DNA of 64,000 nt from Rhodopseudomonas pentothenatexigens (GCF_900218015.1 NZ_UFQQ01000005.1:186001-250000); one strand, 5' to 3'; positions 47,756 to 56,689 are shown, counted from the stretch's first letter. Numbers and translations are program-made. The notes: generated from the sequence alone by a model not told the origin.

Positions 47756-49903
47756 TCAGCGCCCGCGGCGGAGCGCCCGATCCTTGGCCTCGTCGAACGG
47801 GGTGGCGCACCAGCGTTTCCACATCGTCCGGTAAGCGTCTTCGACCGCGCGGGTGTAGGCGGCCGGGCCGCAGCGCTCCAGGATGAAGTCGCGCAGGCCG
47901 CGCCGGATTGAGCGCAGCCGCTCCAGGTCCGGTTTGCTGGCGATCTCGATGTAGCGCGCATCGTCGGTGGCGATGAAGTCCGGCAGCCCGGCGGCAGCGA
48001 GCACCGCGCAGCCGACCCGGCTGGAGACGGCGTTGCCGAGCCGGCTGACGACCGCGACGCCCATGTACAGCGCTTCCCAGGTCGAGACGCCGCCGGCTTG
48101 CGGAAACGGATCGAGGCAGAGATCGATCTGCTTGAGAGTTTCGAGGTGGTCCTGGCGCGAACTGGAGCCGAGCAAGGTGATCCGGTCCGCCGCGATGCCG
48201 CGCGCGCCGAACTTCTCGAGCAGCGTCTGCCGCACCGCCGGATCGTCGATCTGATGATCCTTCAGGATCAGCCGTGACGTCGGCACCGCCGCGAGCAGCT
48301 GCGCCCACACCTCGATCGCCGCGTCCGAGATCTTGGAGATCCGGTTCAGCGAGCCGTAGGTCAGGTAGCCGTTGCGGTCGAAAGGCAGGTCCTGCGAGCG
48401 CCACTCGTCGGGCAACGGCTCGACGATCACGATCGACGGCAGGTCGTAGATCGTCTCGGCGTAGAAGTGCCGGTCCTCGACCGGGATCGCCACCGGGTCG
48501 CCGAGCAGATAGTCCATCACCGGCAGGCCGGTTCCGGTGGCGTGGCCCCAGGCGGTGACCTGGACCGGCGCCGGCTTGCGGGCGAACACGCGCAGCCGGT
48601 TGCCGCCGGAATGGCCGGACAGATCGACCAGCACGTCGACCTTGTCCTGCTTGATCTGGTCGGCGAGCTGCTGGTCGGTCATGTGAGTCATGTCCCGCCA
48701 TTTGTCGGCGGTCGCCTCGAACGCCCGGGTGACGTCGTCGGGGATCACCACGCCCGAGTACAGCACCACTTCGAATTGGCTGCGGTCGTGATGCTCGATC
48801 ACCGGGCGGAACGAAAACGCCGCCGAATGCGCCCGGAAGTCGGCCGACACGTAGCCGACCACCAGACGGCGGTCGGGATTGCGGTCGTTGGCCGGCGGCA
48901 CCGCGCAGGCCCGGTAGATCGGCGCGCCGACTTGCGTCCACCAGGTCTTGCGGGTCGCCTGCTGGGCCTCGATCGTGGAACCGGCGCAGAAATCCATCGA
49001 GAAGATCTTGCTCGAGATCGCCGCTTCGAAGTTCGGGCGCAGCTCCAGCGCGCGGCTGTGCAGGGTGGTGGCGGTCTCGGCGTCGCCGAGCGCGGCCATG
49101 CAATTGCCGAGCAGCGTCAGCGCCGGTACCGAGTTCGGCTCGACCTGCAGCACCGCAGTGCAGGTCGCCAGCGCGTCCTTGACGTTCTTCATGAACAGCA
49201 ACGTCTCGGCGCGGGCAATGCCGGCCTCGACCGGCCGCTTGCCGATCGACAGCGCGCGGTCGTAGCTCGCCAGCGCCTGATCGAACTGCTTCAGTTCTTT
49301 GAAGGTGCTGGCGCGATTGATGAAGGCGATGTCGTTGAGCGGGTCGATCTCGATCGCCTTGGCGTAGCTCGCCAGCGCCTCGTCGTAGCGGCCGAGCTTG
49401 TGCAGCGCGTTGCCGCGATCGTTCCAGCTGTCGGCGCGGCTGGGCAGCAGCTCGATCGATTTGTCGAAGCTGTCGACCGCCTCGTCGTGGCGGGAGAGGC
49501 CGGCCAGCGCCAGCCCGCGATTGGCGTATGCGAGCGCCAGGCCGGGATCGAGCGCGAGCGCCTTGTCGCAGGCCGCGACGGCGTCCGCGAACCGCCCCGA
49601 GGCGATCAGCATGATGCCCATGTCGGAATGCGCCTGGGCAGAGCCCGGCTCGATCAGCAGCGCACGCTTCAGCGATCGGATGCCGAGCTCGAGATTGCCG
49701 CTCTGATACTCGGCGAGCCCGTAGAAATGCAGTGCGGTGAAATTGTCCGGCGCCTTCTTCAGCACCTTCTTGTAAGCGGAGCGCGCTTCGTCGAGCTGGC
49801 CGTGCTGATGCAGGACCCGGGCACGCATCAGCAGCACCACCGGCTCGTAAGCTTTGTCCGCCTGGTTGCGGGTGGGAACGACCTTGCTACGTCCGGGCTG
49901 CAT
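47756..49903 (-). CDS. TPR-GT41 (OGT/SPINDLY-like) glycosyltransferase, candidate flagellin glycosyltransferase
   Basis: A 715-aa protein. Residues about 20-310 contain 8-9 TPR units (A-x-x-x-Y-x-x-A-L-x-x-x-P type). The C-terminal half is a GT-B fold of the O-GlcNAc transferase family: G-Y-V-S-A-D-F-R-A-H-S carries the conserved His region, G-S-L-N-R-I-S-K the nucleotide-contact Lys, and D-P-F-P-Q-A-G-G-V-S-T the nucleotide-sugar loop. TPR-GT proteins such as Caulobacter FlmG bind and glycosylate flagellin in the cytoplasm. It sits between the sugar operon and flagellin 2, in opposite orientation to both, with its promoter probably in the gap at 49904-50423. Confidence 0.9.
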   Translation of the reverse strand: MQPGRSKVVPTRNQADKAYEPVVLLMRARVLHQHGQLDEARSAYKKVLKKAPDNFTALHFYGLAEYQSGNLELGIRSLKRALLIEPGSAQAHSDMGIMLIASGRFADAVAACDKALALDPGLALAYANRGLALAGLSRHDEAVDSFDKSIELLPSRADSWNDRGNALHKLGRYDEALASYAKAIEIDPLNDIAFINRASTFKELKQFDQALASYDRALSIGKRPVEAGIARAETLLFMKNVKDALATCTAVLQVEPNSVPALTLLGNCMAALGDAETATTLHSRALELRPNFEAAISSKIFSMDFCAGSTIEAQQATRKTWWTQVGAPIYRACAVPPANDRNPDRRLVVGYVSADFRAHSAAFSFRPVIEHHDRSQFEVVLYSGVVIPDDVTRAFEATADKWRDMTHMTDQQLADQIKQDKVDVLVDLSGHSGGNRLRVFARKPAPVQVTAWGHATGTGLPVMDYLLGDPVAIPVEDRHFYAETIYDLPSIVIVEPLPDEWRSQDLPFDRNGYLTYGSLNRISKISDAAIEVWAQLLAAVPTSRLILKDHQIDDPAVRQTLLEKFGARGIAADRITLLGSSSRQDHLETLKQIDLCLDPFPQAGGVSTWEALYMGVAVVSRLGNAVSSRVGCAVLAAAGLPDFIATDDARYIEIASKPDLERLRSIRRGLRDFILERCGPAAYTRAVEDAYRTMWKRWCATPFDEAKDRALRRGR

Positions 49904-50423
49904 CTGATGATCCGAATCTGGCGGAGTGATCGTATCTCGTCAGGCCCTGTGACGCACCTCAGAGAGACCCGCAGGGTTCATCCTCGGGTACGCGCGTAAA
50001 CAATTCATAAACCATGGCCCGCCGACCGCGCAAAAGCCGTGCCGGAGCAACGGAAAACCCGGCTCGCCCGGCTGCAACAGGGCTGGGAAGGTCGCGAATC
50101 ACGCTGCGTGAATCGCTCCTCGGCGGCGAGCGACGGCCATGAGTGTGCCAATGGCCTTTGATTTGATTGACGTTTTTCGCCTTAAGATGCTGTTAACCAT
50201 ATTTTAAATGGCCCTCGCCATAGTCCCCGGTGCTCAGGAAGAAGGTAGGTCGAGAATCGGCCGCGTTGATCCGGTGCGCACGTGTGCGGTGCGTCCGAGG
50301 TCCCTCTCCAGAACAGGCGTCTAAACACAACCGGCAAGCGTCGCGGCGGCAACGACCGTTCGACGCGAGCAGCGACGTGCGACTGAAGGTCGACGTCCAG
50401 CGCGGATCAGGAAGGTTTGCATC
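49904..50423. other. 520-bp intergenic region between the glycosyltransferase and flagellin 2
   Basis: No gene is seen. It holds a CtrA box (50193-50207), an imperfect inverted repeat around 50094-50116 (GCGAATCACG-CTG-CGTGAATCGC), and a leader ending in CAGGAAGGTTTGCATC, nearly the same as at flagellin 1. The upstream part must also hold the promoter of the divergent glycosyltransferase gene. Confidence 0.5.
50193..50207 (+). promoter_or_regulatory. CtrA-type box TTAA-N7-TTAA upstream of flagellin 2
   Basis: TTAA at 50193-50196 and TTAA at 50204-50207 with a 7-nt spacer; the first half also reads TTAACCAT, the second published CtrA motif. It lies about 217 bp before the flagellin ATG. Confidence 0.65.
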
Positions 50424-53087
50424 ATGGCTGATGTGGTTCTCTCAGCAGCGGTTCGCCAGAATCTGCTATCGCTGCAGTCGACGGCCGATCTGTTGGCGAC
50501 GACGCAGAACCGGCTTGCCTCCGGCAAGAAGGTCAATACCGCGCTCGACAATCCGACCAACTTCTTCACCGCGGCAGGGCTCGACAGTCGCGCCAGTGAC
50601 ATCAACAACCTGCTCGACGGCATCGGCAACGGCGTCCAGATCCTGCAGGCGGCCAACACCGGCATCACCTCGCTGAACAAGCTGATCGACACCGCCAAAT
50701 CGATCGCCAACCAGGCGCTGCAGTCGAACGTCGGTTACAGCACCAAATCCAACGTCTCGACCACCATCGCCGGCGCCACGCCGAACGATCTGCGCGGCAC
50801 CCAGACCTTCGCCAGCGCGATCGCGACCAGCAACGTGATCTACGACGGCACCGTCGGCGGCACCAACGGGGTGTCGGCGACCGATACGCTCGGCGGCGGC
50901 ATTGGCAGCGTGTCGTCGCTTGCTGCCGTGACCAAGAACGTCGCCACCGACGCCACCGCGACCGGCGCCGTGCTGTACACCGGCACCGCGACTGCGACCG
51001 CGACCGGCACCGACCTGATCTCGTCGCTGACCAACGGTTCGACCACGACCCCGACAGGCCCTCAGGCGGGCGACGTGCTGGTGGTCGACGGCAAGACCAT
51101 CACCTTCACCGCGACCGGCACGCCGACGATCGACAGCAACGGAAACTACACGCTGGGCGTCAACCAGCCGATCAACGCGCTGCTGGCGACCATCGACACC
51201 ATCAATGGCAACACCTCCAACCCGTCGGTGGTCAATGCCGCCGGCCGGCTCGAGCTTCACACCGGCACCAATCGCGAACTGCAGATCTCCGACACCACCG
51301 GCGGCACCGTGCTGGCCAAGCTCGGTCTCGGCTCCTCGGTGACGGTGCCGCTCGGCAGCGCCGCTGCCACCGCGATCAACGCCAGCACCAAGCTGTTCAA
51401 TTCCGTCGGCGGTCTCGGCGCTGCGATCGCCGACGGCACCACGCTGACGGTGAACGGCAAGACCATCACCTTCAAGGCTTCCGACCCGCCGTCGCCGTCG
51501 GGCCTGCTGGTCGGCTCCGGCGTGCTCGGCAACATCGTCGCCGACTCCCAGGGCAACTCGACGATCTATCTCGGCACCAGCAACACCTTCACCAATGCCA
51601 CCGTCGGCGACGTGCTGACGGCGATCGATCTCGCCAGCGGGGTCAAGTCGGCGACGATTGCCGGCGGTGTCGCGACCTTCGCCGCCAACGGTACGCCGTC
51701 CTCGATCAGCACCGGCGGCGTGGTGACGCTGAATTCCTCCACCGGTGCGGACCTCCACGTCACCGGCCCGGCCGACTTCCTGAAATCGCTGAACCTCACC
51801 ACCTCGACCGGATCCGGCCCGACCACGATCGACGTTCCGCGCATCACGGGGGCGGGCACCATCGGCACCCTGATCGAAGACGGGTCGATCCTGACCGTCA
51901 ACGGCCAGACCATCACCTTCAAGAACGCACCGGTGCCGCTGCCCTCGGCGACCCACACCGGCGTGACCGGCAATGTCGAAACCGACGGCCTGGGCAATTC
52001 GACCGTCTATCTGCAGGGCGGCACCATCGCCGACGTGCTGAAGGCGATCGACCTCGCTACCGGCGTGCAGACCGCAACGCTGTCGCAGACGGGCGCGACG
52101 CTCACGACGCAGACCGGCGCTGCGAACTCGTCGCTGTCGAGCGGCTCGCTGAAGATCTCGACCGGCAGCGCCTCGGACCTCACCATCAGCGGCACCGGCA
52201 ACGCGATGCTGGCGCTCGGCCTCGCCGGCAACACCGGCACCTCGACCGTGTTCCAGGCGTCGCGCGCCTCCGGCGCCGGCGGCGTCTCCGGCAAGACCAT
52301 GACCTTCACCGCCTTCAAGGGCGGCACCCCGGTCAGCGTCACCTTCGGCGACGGCACCGGCGGCACGGTGAAGACGCTCGCCCAGCTCAACGCCAAGCTG
52401 GCGCCGAACAATCTGATCGCGCAGATCGACGCCAACGGCGTGCTGACCATTTCGTCGAACAACGACTACGCCTCGTCGACGCTCGGCTCGGCGGAGGACG
52501 GCGGCGTGCTCGGCGGCACGATCACCTCGACGCTGACCTTCACCACGCCGAATCCGCCGGTCGCCGATCTCAATTCGCAGACCGCGCGCGCCAAGCTGGT
52601 GGAGCAGTACAACAACGTCATCGCGCAGATCACCACCACGTCGCAGGACGCGTCGTTCAACGGCGTCAACCTCCTGAACGGCGACACGTTGAAGCTGGTG
52701 TTCAACGAGACCGGCAAATCGACGCTGACCATCGTCGGTACCGCGCTGTCGCCGGCGGCGCTGGGCCTGCCGACGCTGGTCGCCGGCGTCGACTTCATCG
52801 ACAACGCCGCGACCAACAAGACGCTCGCCGCTCTCAACACCGCGTCGACCACGCTGCGCTCGCAGGCGTCGTCCTACGGCTCCAACCTGTCGATCGTGCA
52901 GATCCGTCAGGAGTTCGCCAAGAACCTCATCAACGTGCTGCAGACCGGCTCGTCCAACCTGACGCTGGCCGACACCAACGAAGAAGCAGCCAACAGCCAG
53001 GCGCTGTCGACCCGGCAATCGATCGCCGTGTCGGCGCTGTCGCTGGCCAACCAGTCGCAGCAGAGCGTGCTGCAGTTGCTGCGGTAA
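50424..53087 (+). CDS. Giant flagellin (copy 2), 887 aa
   Basis: A paralogue of the flagellin at 32117, in the same orientation. The ends are nearly identical in protein (R-Q-N-L-x-S-L-Q at the start, Q-S-V-L-Q-L-L-R at the end) and similar in DNA. The large centre again has four repeated units, with markers V-D-G-K-T-I-T-F, V-N-G-K-T-I-T-F, V-N-G-Q-T-I-T-F and V-S-G-K-T-M-T-F, but these have diverged from copy 1. Ser/Thr-rich and Cys-free. It is followed by flbT and flaF. A CtrA box lies upstream. Confidence 0.95.
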   Translation: MADVVLSAAVRQNLLSLQSTADLLATTQNRLASGKKVNTALDNPTNFFTAAGLDSRASDINNLLDGIGNGVQILQAANTGITSLNKLIDTAKSIANQALQSNVGYSTKSNVSTTIAGATPNDLRGTQTFASAIATSNVIYDGTVGGTNGVSATDTLGGGIGSVSSLAAVTKNVATDATATGAVLYTGTATATATGTDLISSLTNGSTTTPTGPQAGDVLVVDGKTITFTATGTPTIDSNGNYTLGVNQPINALLATIDTINGNTSNPSVVNAAGRLELHTGTNRELQISDTTGGTVLAKLGLGSSVTVPLGSAAATAINASTKLFNSVGGLGAAIADGTTLTVNGKTITFKASDPPSPSGLLVGSGVLGNIVADSQGNSTIYLGTSNTFTNATVGDVLTAIDLASGVKSATIAGGVATFAANGTPSSISTGGVVTLNSSTGADLHVTGPADFLKSLNLTTSTGSGPTTIDVPRITGAGTIGTLIEDGSILTVNGQTITFKNAPVPLPSATHTGVTGNVETDGLGNSTVYLQGGTIADVLKAIDLATGVQTATLSQTGATLTTQTGAANSSLSSGSLKISTGSASDLTISGTGNAMLALGLAGNTGTSTVFQASRASGAGGVSGKTMTFTAFKGGTPVSVTFGDGTGGTVKTLAQLNAKLAPNNLIAQIDANGVLTISSNNDYASSTLGSAEDGGVLGGTITSTLTFTTPNPPVADLNSQTARAKLVEQYNNVIAQITTTSQDASFNGVNLLNGDTLKLVFNETGKSTLTIVGTALSPAALGLPTLVAGVDFIDNAATNKTLAALNTASTTLRSQASSYGSNLSIVQIRQEFAKNLINVLQTGSSNLTLADTNEEAANSQALSTRQSIAVSALSLANQSQQSVLQLLR

Positions 53088-53095
53088 ACACGGCG

Positions 53096-53116
53096 GTCCC
53101 GGCCTCGCGCCGGGAC
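53096..53116 (+). terminator. Hairpin after flagellin 2
   Basis: GTCCCGGC (53096-53103) pairs with GCCGGGAC (53109-53116) around a 5-nt loop, 8 nt after the stop. There is no T-tract, so it may stabilise the flagellin mRNA end or give partial termination before flbT. Confidence 0.5.
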
Positions 53117-53299
53117 GGCGGCGGAGCAGCCCTGCTCGAAGCGTCGACGCGATTCGGCGTCGCGCAACCGCCTGTTCCATTTTTCCCCTGAAAGCACGGC
53201 GCGTTTGCACTGGATCGATTCGGAAACCCTGCGCATAAGGAAAAAGGGCTGGAGGATGAGTCGATCTCGGTCCGGTGACCGTACGCGAAGGGAGCAGCG

Positions 53300-53680
53300 A
53301 TGCCTTTACGAGTCGAATTGAAGCCGTTCGAACGGATCGTGATCGGGCAGAGCGTGATCACCAACTCCGACACCCGCACGACATTTCTCATCGACGGCGA
53401 CGCGCCGATCCTGCGCGAGAAGGACATCCTGACCGCCGAGACCGCAAACACGCCGGTCAAGCGCATCTATCTGTGCGTGCAGATGATGTATCTGCAGAAC
53501 GACATTCCCGCCTATCAGGATCTGTATCTCGGCTTCATCAAGGAATTGCTCGAAGCTGTGCCGAGTTTTCGCGAAACGATCGAGGCGACCAGTAATCATA
53601 TCTTAAGCGGCAATCTCTATAAGGCACTCAGAGAGCTGCGCCCCCTCATCAAGCGTGAAGAAGAACTGTTGTCGAGGTAG
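53300..53680 (+). CDS. flbT: Flagellin synthesis regulator FlbT
   Basis: A 126-aa cytoplasmic protein. The V-E-L-K-P-F-E-R-I-V-I-G N-terminus and R-I-Y-L-C-V-Q-M-M-Y-L segment are typical of FlbT. In Caulobacter FlbT represses translation and promotes decay of flagellin mRNA; in Brucella it is an activator, so the sign here is unknown. GGGAG precedes the ATG. It lies between flagellin 2 and flaF, the usual order in alphaproteobacteria. Confidence 0.95.
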   Translation: MPLRVELKPFERIVIGQSVITNSDTRTTFLIDGDAPILREKDILTAETANTPVKRIYLCVQMMYLQNDIPAYQDLYLGFIKELLEAVPSFRETIEATSNHILSGNLYKALRELRPLIKREEELLSR

Positions 53681-53683
53681 CCG

Positions 53684-54052
53684 ATGTCGAGTGCCGCGCA
53701 AGCTTACGCCAGAACCGCGCAGAGAACCGCATCTCCTCGCGAAATCGAAGCGCAAGCGCTGCTCAAGGCGGCCAAGCAGCTCCAGGACGTCGTCACCAAC
53801 TGGAACGAGAAGGGCGCGATCGGACTTCAGGAAGCGCTGATGTTCAATCGCAAACTGTGGTCGATCTTCGTCTCCGAAGCGATGCGCGACGACAATCCGC
53901 AATCGATCGAAATTCGCCAGAACATCGCCAACATCGGCGTGTTCGTGCTCAGCCAGTCCAGCGCGCTGCAGATCAAGCCGGAAGTCGAGCGCCTGCAGGC
54001 GCTGATCGACATCAACCGCAACATCGCAGCGGGCCTCAGCGGTCGTCCCTGA
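53684..54052 (+). CDS. flaF: Flagellin assembly/regulatory protein FlaF
   Basis: A 122-aa helical protein with the FlaF pattern: A-Y-A-R-T-A-Q near the start, E-A-L-M-F-N-R-K-L-W-S-I-F mid-protein, and L-I-D-I-N-R-N-I-A-A-G-L at the end. FlaF promotes flagellin synthesis and secretion, acting opposite to FlbT in Caulobacter. It lies 3 nt after flbT and is clearly in one transcript with it. Confidence 0.95.
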   Translation: MSSAAQAYARTAQRTASPREIEAQALLKAAKQLQDVVTNWNEKGAIGLQEALMFNRKLWSIFVSEAMRDDNPQSIEIRQNIANIGVFVLSQSSALQIKPEVERLQALIDINRNIAAGLSGRP

Positions 54053-54170
54053 TGCTGCCGACGTGGACGGCGTGCCGACGATTTTCGATCACAGCTTCTT
54101 TTACCCAGCAGCAATCGCCCGCGCCCGCGATCGGCAGGCCGGGAAAGCCATCGGACGATCCGAGGGCAGG

Positions 54171-54542
54171 TCAGACGATGCGGTCGGTGGCGAGCGCCCC
54201 GATACGTTCCGGTTTGGACTGATCGAGCTCGCGGAAGTAAGCGCGTGCCTTGAGCTGCCAGGACTCCGGATATTGGCTGATCACCGCCTTGGTATCCCGA
54301 TCGACCGCGACGTAGACCATCTCCGCCGCCGCCTGATCGAAGATCACCTGGCGCAGCACGGACGACGACGCATTGGTCTCGGCCTTGACCGTAGCCGATC
54401 CGAATCCTTTCTCCGCCGCGGTGACGCTCTGCGGCGCGGGCAGGTCGGTCGGGATCGCAGTTCGCGCCGCCTCAGGCTCCGGCCTGATGATCGGCGTAGT
54501 CACCGGCGCCCCCACCGGCTTCACGTTGAAATCGATACTCAT
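54171..54542 (-). CDS. FlaG-like flagellar protein
   Basis: A 123-aa protein. The C-terminal half reads V-A-V-D-R-D-T-K-A-V-I-S-Q-Y-P, close to the V-D-x-x-T-x-x-V-I-R-Q-I-P core of the FlaG family, which affects filament length and stability. The N-terminal half is Pro/Ala-rich and low-complexity. It is the last gene of the minus-strand flagellar group, 179 nt from the FlgN-like gene. It may have its own promoter. The assignment rests on one motif and on the context. Confidence 0.6.
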   Translation of the reverse strand: MSIDFNVKPVGAPVTTPIIRPEPEAARTAIPTDLPAPQSVTAAEKGFGSATVKAETNASSSVLRQVIFDQAAAEMVYVAVDRDTKAVISQYPESWQLKARAYFRELDQSKPERIGALATDRIV

Positions 54543-54721
54543 GTCAGCCTCCTGGCCTCCATCAGGTCAATCCCACACCTCCGCCAGCATCGTGGCAAAC
54601 AGTTCTGAAATTCCTCCTGCAAAGATGACGATGATTTGAGTCGAATGCAGCATGTCGCATGGACGTGCACGATCGCGCGGCACCGGGTGTCGCGCGATCC
54701 AGCGGCGGGACGTCTGCGAGG

Positions 54722-55213
54722 TTACAGCGAGCGGCTGACCGCGATCGGTGTGAGCTGGCGCGGGCTCGGGGCGGTGGGCCGGCCGTAGGCGGTGTAGGTC
54801 TGCGGCGAGTTGCGCTTCTGCACTTCGGCGTTGACGCCGCGCACGATGCCTTCCGACACCGCGTGGGCGGTGGCGAGCACGGTGAGATTAACCTGCAGCA
54901 TCGCGCGGAACACTTCGTGATGCCGATGCAGCGTGGCGAGCAGCTCGGGCGTCGCCTTGGCCATATAAGGCTGACTCGCGCGCACCAGGGTGATCGCCGT
55001 GATGTATTGCTTGGTGCGCCCGGTCTTGTCGCCCTCGAGCCGCATCGCTTCGGCGATCTGGCCGGCGCGGACCAGTTCGGTCTCGCGCTCGATCAGTTTC
55101 AGCAGCCCGTCCATCACCTCGATCAGGGCTTCGGCGAGCTTGCGGGCTTCGGCCGGAGTCGCCACCGGCTGCGCCGCGGCGGGCTGAACGGACTGATTTT
55201 GCGTGGAGATCAT
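54722..55213 (-). CDS. FlgN-like flagellar export chaperone
   Basis: A 163-aa helical protein. The middle part (A-L-I-E-V-M-D-G-L-L-K-L-I-E-R-E-T-E-L-V-R then a K-T-G-R segment) has the helical E-rich pattern of FlgN, the export chaperone of FlgK and FlgL. The N-terminal 20 residues and C-terminal 35 are low-complexity. It follows flgJ by 19 nt, so it belongs to the flgI operon. FlgN sequences are poorly conserved, so this is a context-supported guess. Confidence 0.58.
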   Translation of the reverse strand: MISTQNQSVQPAAAQPVATPAEARKLAEALIEVMDGLLKLIERETELVRAGQIAEAMRLEGDKTGRTKQYITAITLVRASQPYMAKATPELLATLHRHHEVFRAMLQVNLTVLATAHAVSEGIVRGVNAEVQKRNSPQTYTAYGRPTAPSPRQLTPIAVSRSL

Positions 55214-55232
55214 GGCGTCGTCCTCTACGGGC

Positions 55233-55571
55233 TCAGGAGCGGGCTGCCTGTTGCAGGATCAGGGAGCGGTAGACGTCGCTGGCGATGCCGACGCCGCCGG
55301 CTTTGGCGATGGTCTGCGAATACTGCTCGGTCAGCATCGATCGCCAGACGCCGGTGCCGACGGTGTCGCCGAACGGCCCGTCTCCCTTCAGCCCGGTCGT
55401 CATCTGCGAGAACATGGTGTTGAGGAACATCGCCTCGAAGTCCTTGGCGGTCTTCTGGGCCTTGTCTTTGACCTTCGACGGCACCTGCGCCAGCGCCTCG
55501 GCGAAGGCAAAGTCCGGCCGGCCGTTGTAGGTCGGAAGCGTCGGGCCGTAGGCGGAAGCGAGCGTCATCAC
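55233..55571 (-). CDS. flgJ: Rod-binding protein FlgJ (N-terminal domain only)
   Basis: A 112-aa protein with the rod-binding domain: A-K-D-F-E-A-M-F-L-N-T-M-F-S-Q-M and later G-V-G-I-A-S-D-V-Y-R-S-L. It caps rod assembly in the periplasm. The muramidase domain of enterobacterial FlgJ is missing, as in other alphaproteobacteria, where a separate enzyme digests peptidoglycan. Its ATG overlaps the flgI stop (ATGA), showing translational coupling. Confidence 0.93.
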   Translation of the reverse strand: MMTLASAYGPTLPTYNGRPDFAFAEALAQVPSKVKDKAQKTAKDFEAMFLNTMFSQMTTGLKGDGPFGDTVGTGVWRSMLTEQYSQTIAKAGGVGIASDVYRSLILQQAARS

Positions 55572-56689
55572 ATCACCTCGATGTCGGCTTCGATCGCGCC
55601 TGCGGCTTTGATCGCCTGCAGGATGCCGATCAGGTCGCGTGGTCCGATTCCCAGGCTGTTGAGGCCGTCGACGAGCTGCTGCAGCGACACGCCGTCCTTG
55701 ACCACCGCGAGCTTCTTGCCGTCCTCGGTGACGCCGATCCGTGAATTCGGCGTGACCACGGTGCGGCCGCCGCCAAGCGGATTGGGCTGGCTGACCTGCG
55801 GGCTTTCGGAGATCGACACCGTCAGGTTGCCCTGGGCCACCGCCACGGTCGCGACGCGGACGTCACGTCCCATCACTATGATACCGCTGCGCTCGTCGAT
55901 CACGATCTTGGCGGCCTGATCGGGCTCGACCTGCAACTGCTCGATCTCGGTCAGCAGCGCCACCGCGTTGCCCTTGAATTCGGCCGGAATCGAGAGCTGG
56001 ACGGTCGAAGGATCGAGCGGCTCGGCGCATTTGGTGCCGAGATAGTCGTTCACCGCGGCGGCGATCCGCTTGGCGGTGGTGAAGTCGGAGTTGCGCAGCG
56101 CCAGCCGCACATTGGGCAGGCGGTTCAGGGCGAATTCGATCTCGCGCTCGATGATCGCGCCGTTGGCGATCCGGCCGACCGTGGGCACGCCGCGGGTGAT
56201 CTTGGCGGCCTCGCCCTCGGCCTGGAAGCCGCCGATCGCCAGCGAGCCCTGGGCGACTGCGTACACATTGCCGTCGGCGCCGAGCAGCGGGGTGACCAGC
56301 AGGGTGCCGCCCTGCAGGTTCTTGGCGTCGCCGAGCGCCGAGACGGTGACGTCCATCCGCGTTCCCTGGGTGGCGAATGGCGGCAGATTGCCGGTGACCA
56401 TGACGGCCGCCACGTTGCCGGTGCGGATGGTGGCACCGCGGATGTTGACGCCCATCCGTTCCAGCATCGCCTGCAGCGACTGCTTGGTGAAGGGAATGTT
56501 GTTGAGAGTGTCGCCGGTGCCGTTGAGGCCGACCACCAGGCCGTAGCCGATCAGCTGGTTCTGCCGGATGCCCTCGATGTTGGCGAGGTCCTTGATCCGC
56601 GAGGTCGCGTTCGCCGCCACGCCGGTCAGCAGCAGCGCGCACAGCACTGCCGAGGCCAGCTTGAGGATTCGGGTGGTCGGGCGCGGCAT
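55568..56689 (-). CDS. flgI: Flagellar P-ring protein FlgI
   Basis: A 373-aa periplasmic protein forming the P-ring of the basal body. A signal peptide (A-S-A-V-L-C-A-L-L-L-T-G-V-A-A-N-A) is followed by the highly conserved R-I-K-D-L-A-N-I-E-G-I-R-Q-N-Q-L-I-G-Y-G-L-V-V-G-L-N-G-T-G-D start of the mature protein (written with breaks). It lies first in the minus-strand unit flgI-flgJ-flgN-like, behind a sigma-54 promoter. Confidence 0.97.
   Translation of the reverse strand: MPRPTTRILKLASAVLCALLLTGVAANATSRIKDLANIEGIRQNQLIGYGLVVGLNGTGDTLNNIPFTKQSLQAMLERMGVNIRGATIRTGNVAAVMVTGNLPPFATQGTRMDVTVSALGDAKNLQGGTLLVTPLLGADGNVYAVAQGSLAIGGFQAEGEAAKITRGVPTVGRIANGAIIEREIEFALNRLPNVRLALRNSDFTTAKRIAAAVNDYLGTKCAEPLDPSTVQLSIPAEFKGNAVALLTEIEQLQVEPDQAAKIVIDERSGIIVMGRDVRVATVAVAQGNLTVSISESPQVSQPNPLGGGRTVVTPNSRIGVTEDGKKLAVVKDGVSLQQLVDGLNSLGIGPRDLIGILQAIKAAGAIEADIEVM

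Noticed and set aside
50067-50085. Sigma-54-like CGGCTG-N5-GGGC before flagellin 2
   Set aside because: Spacing fits but both boxes deviate too much from TGGCAC/TTGC.
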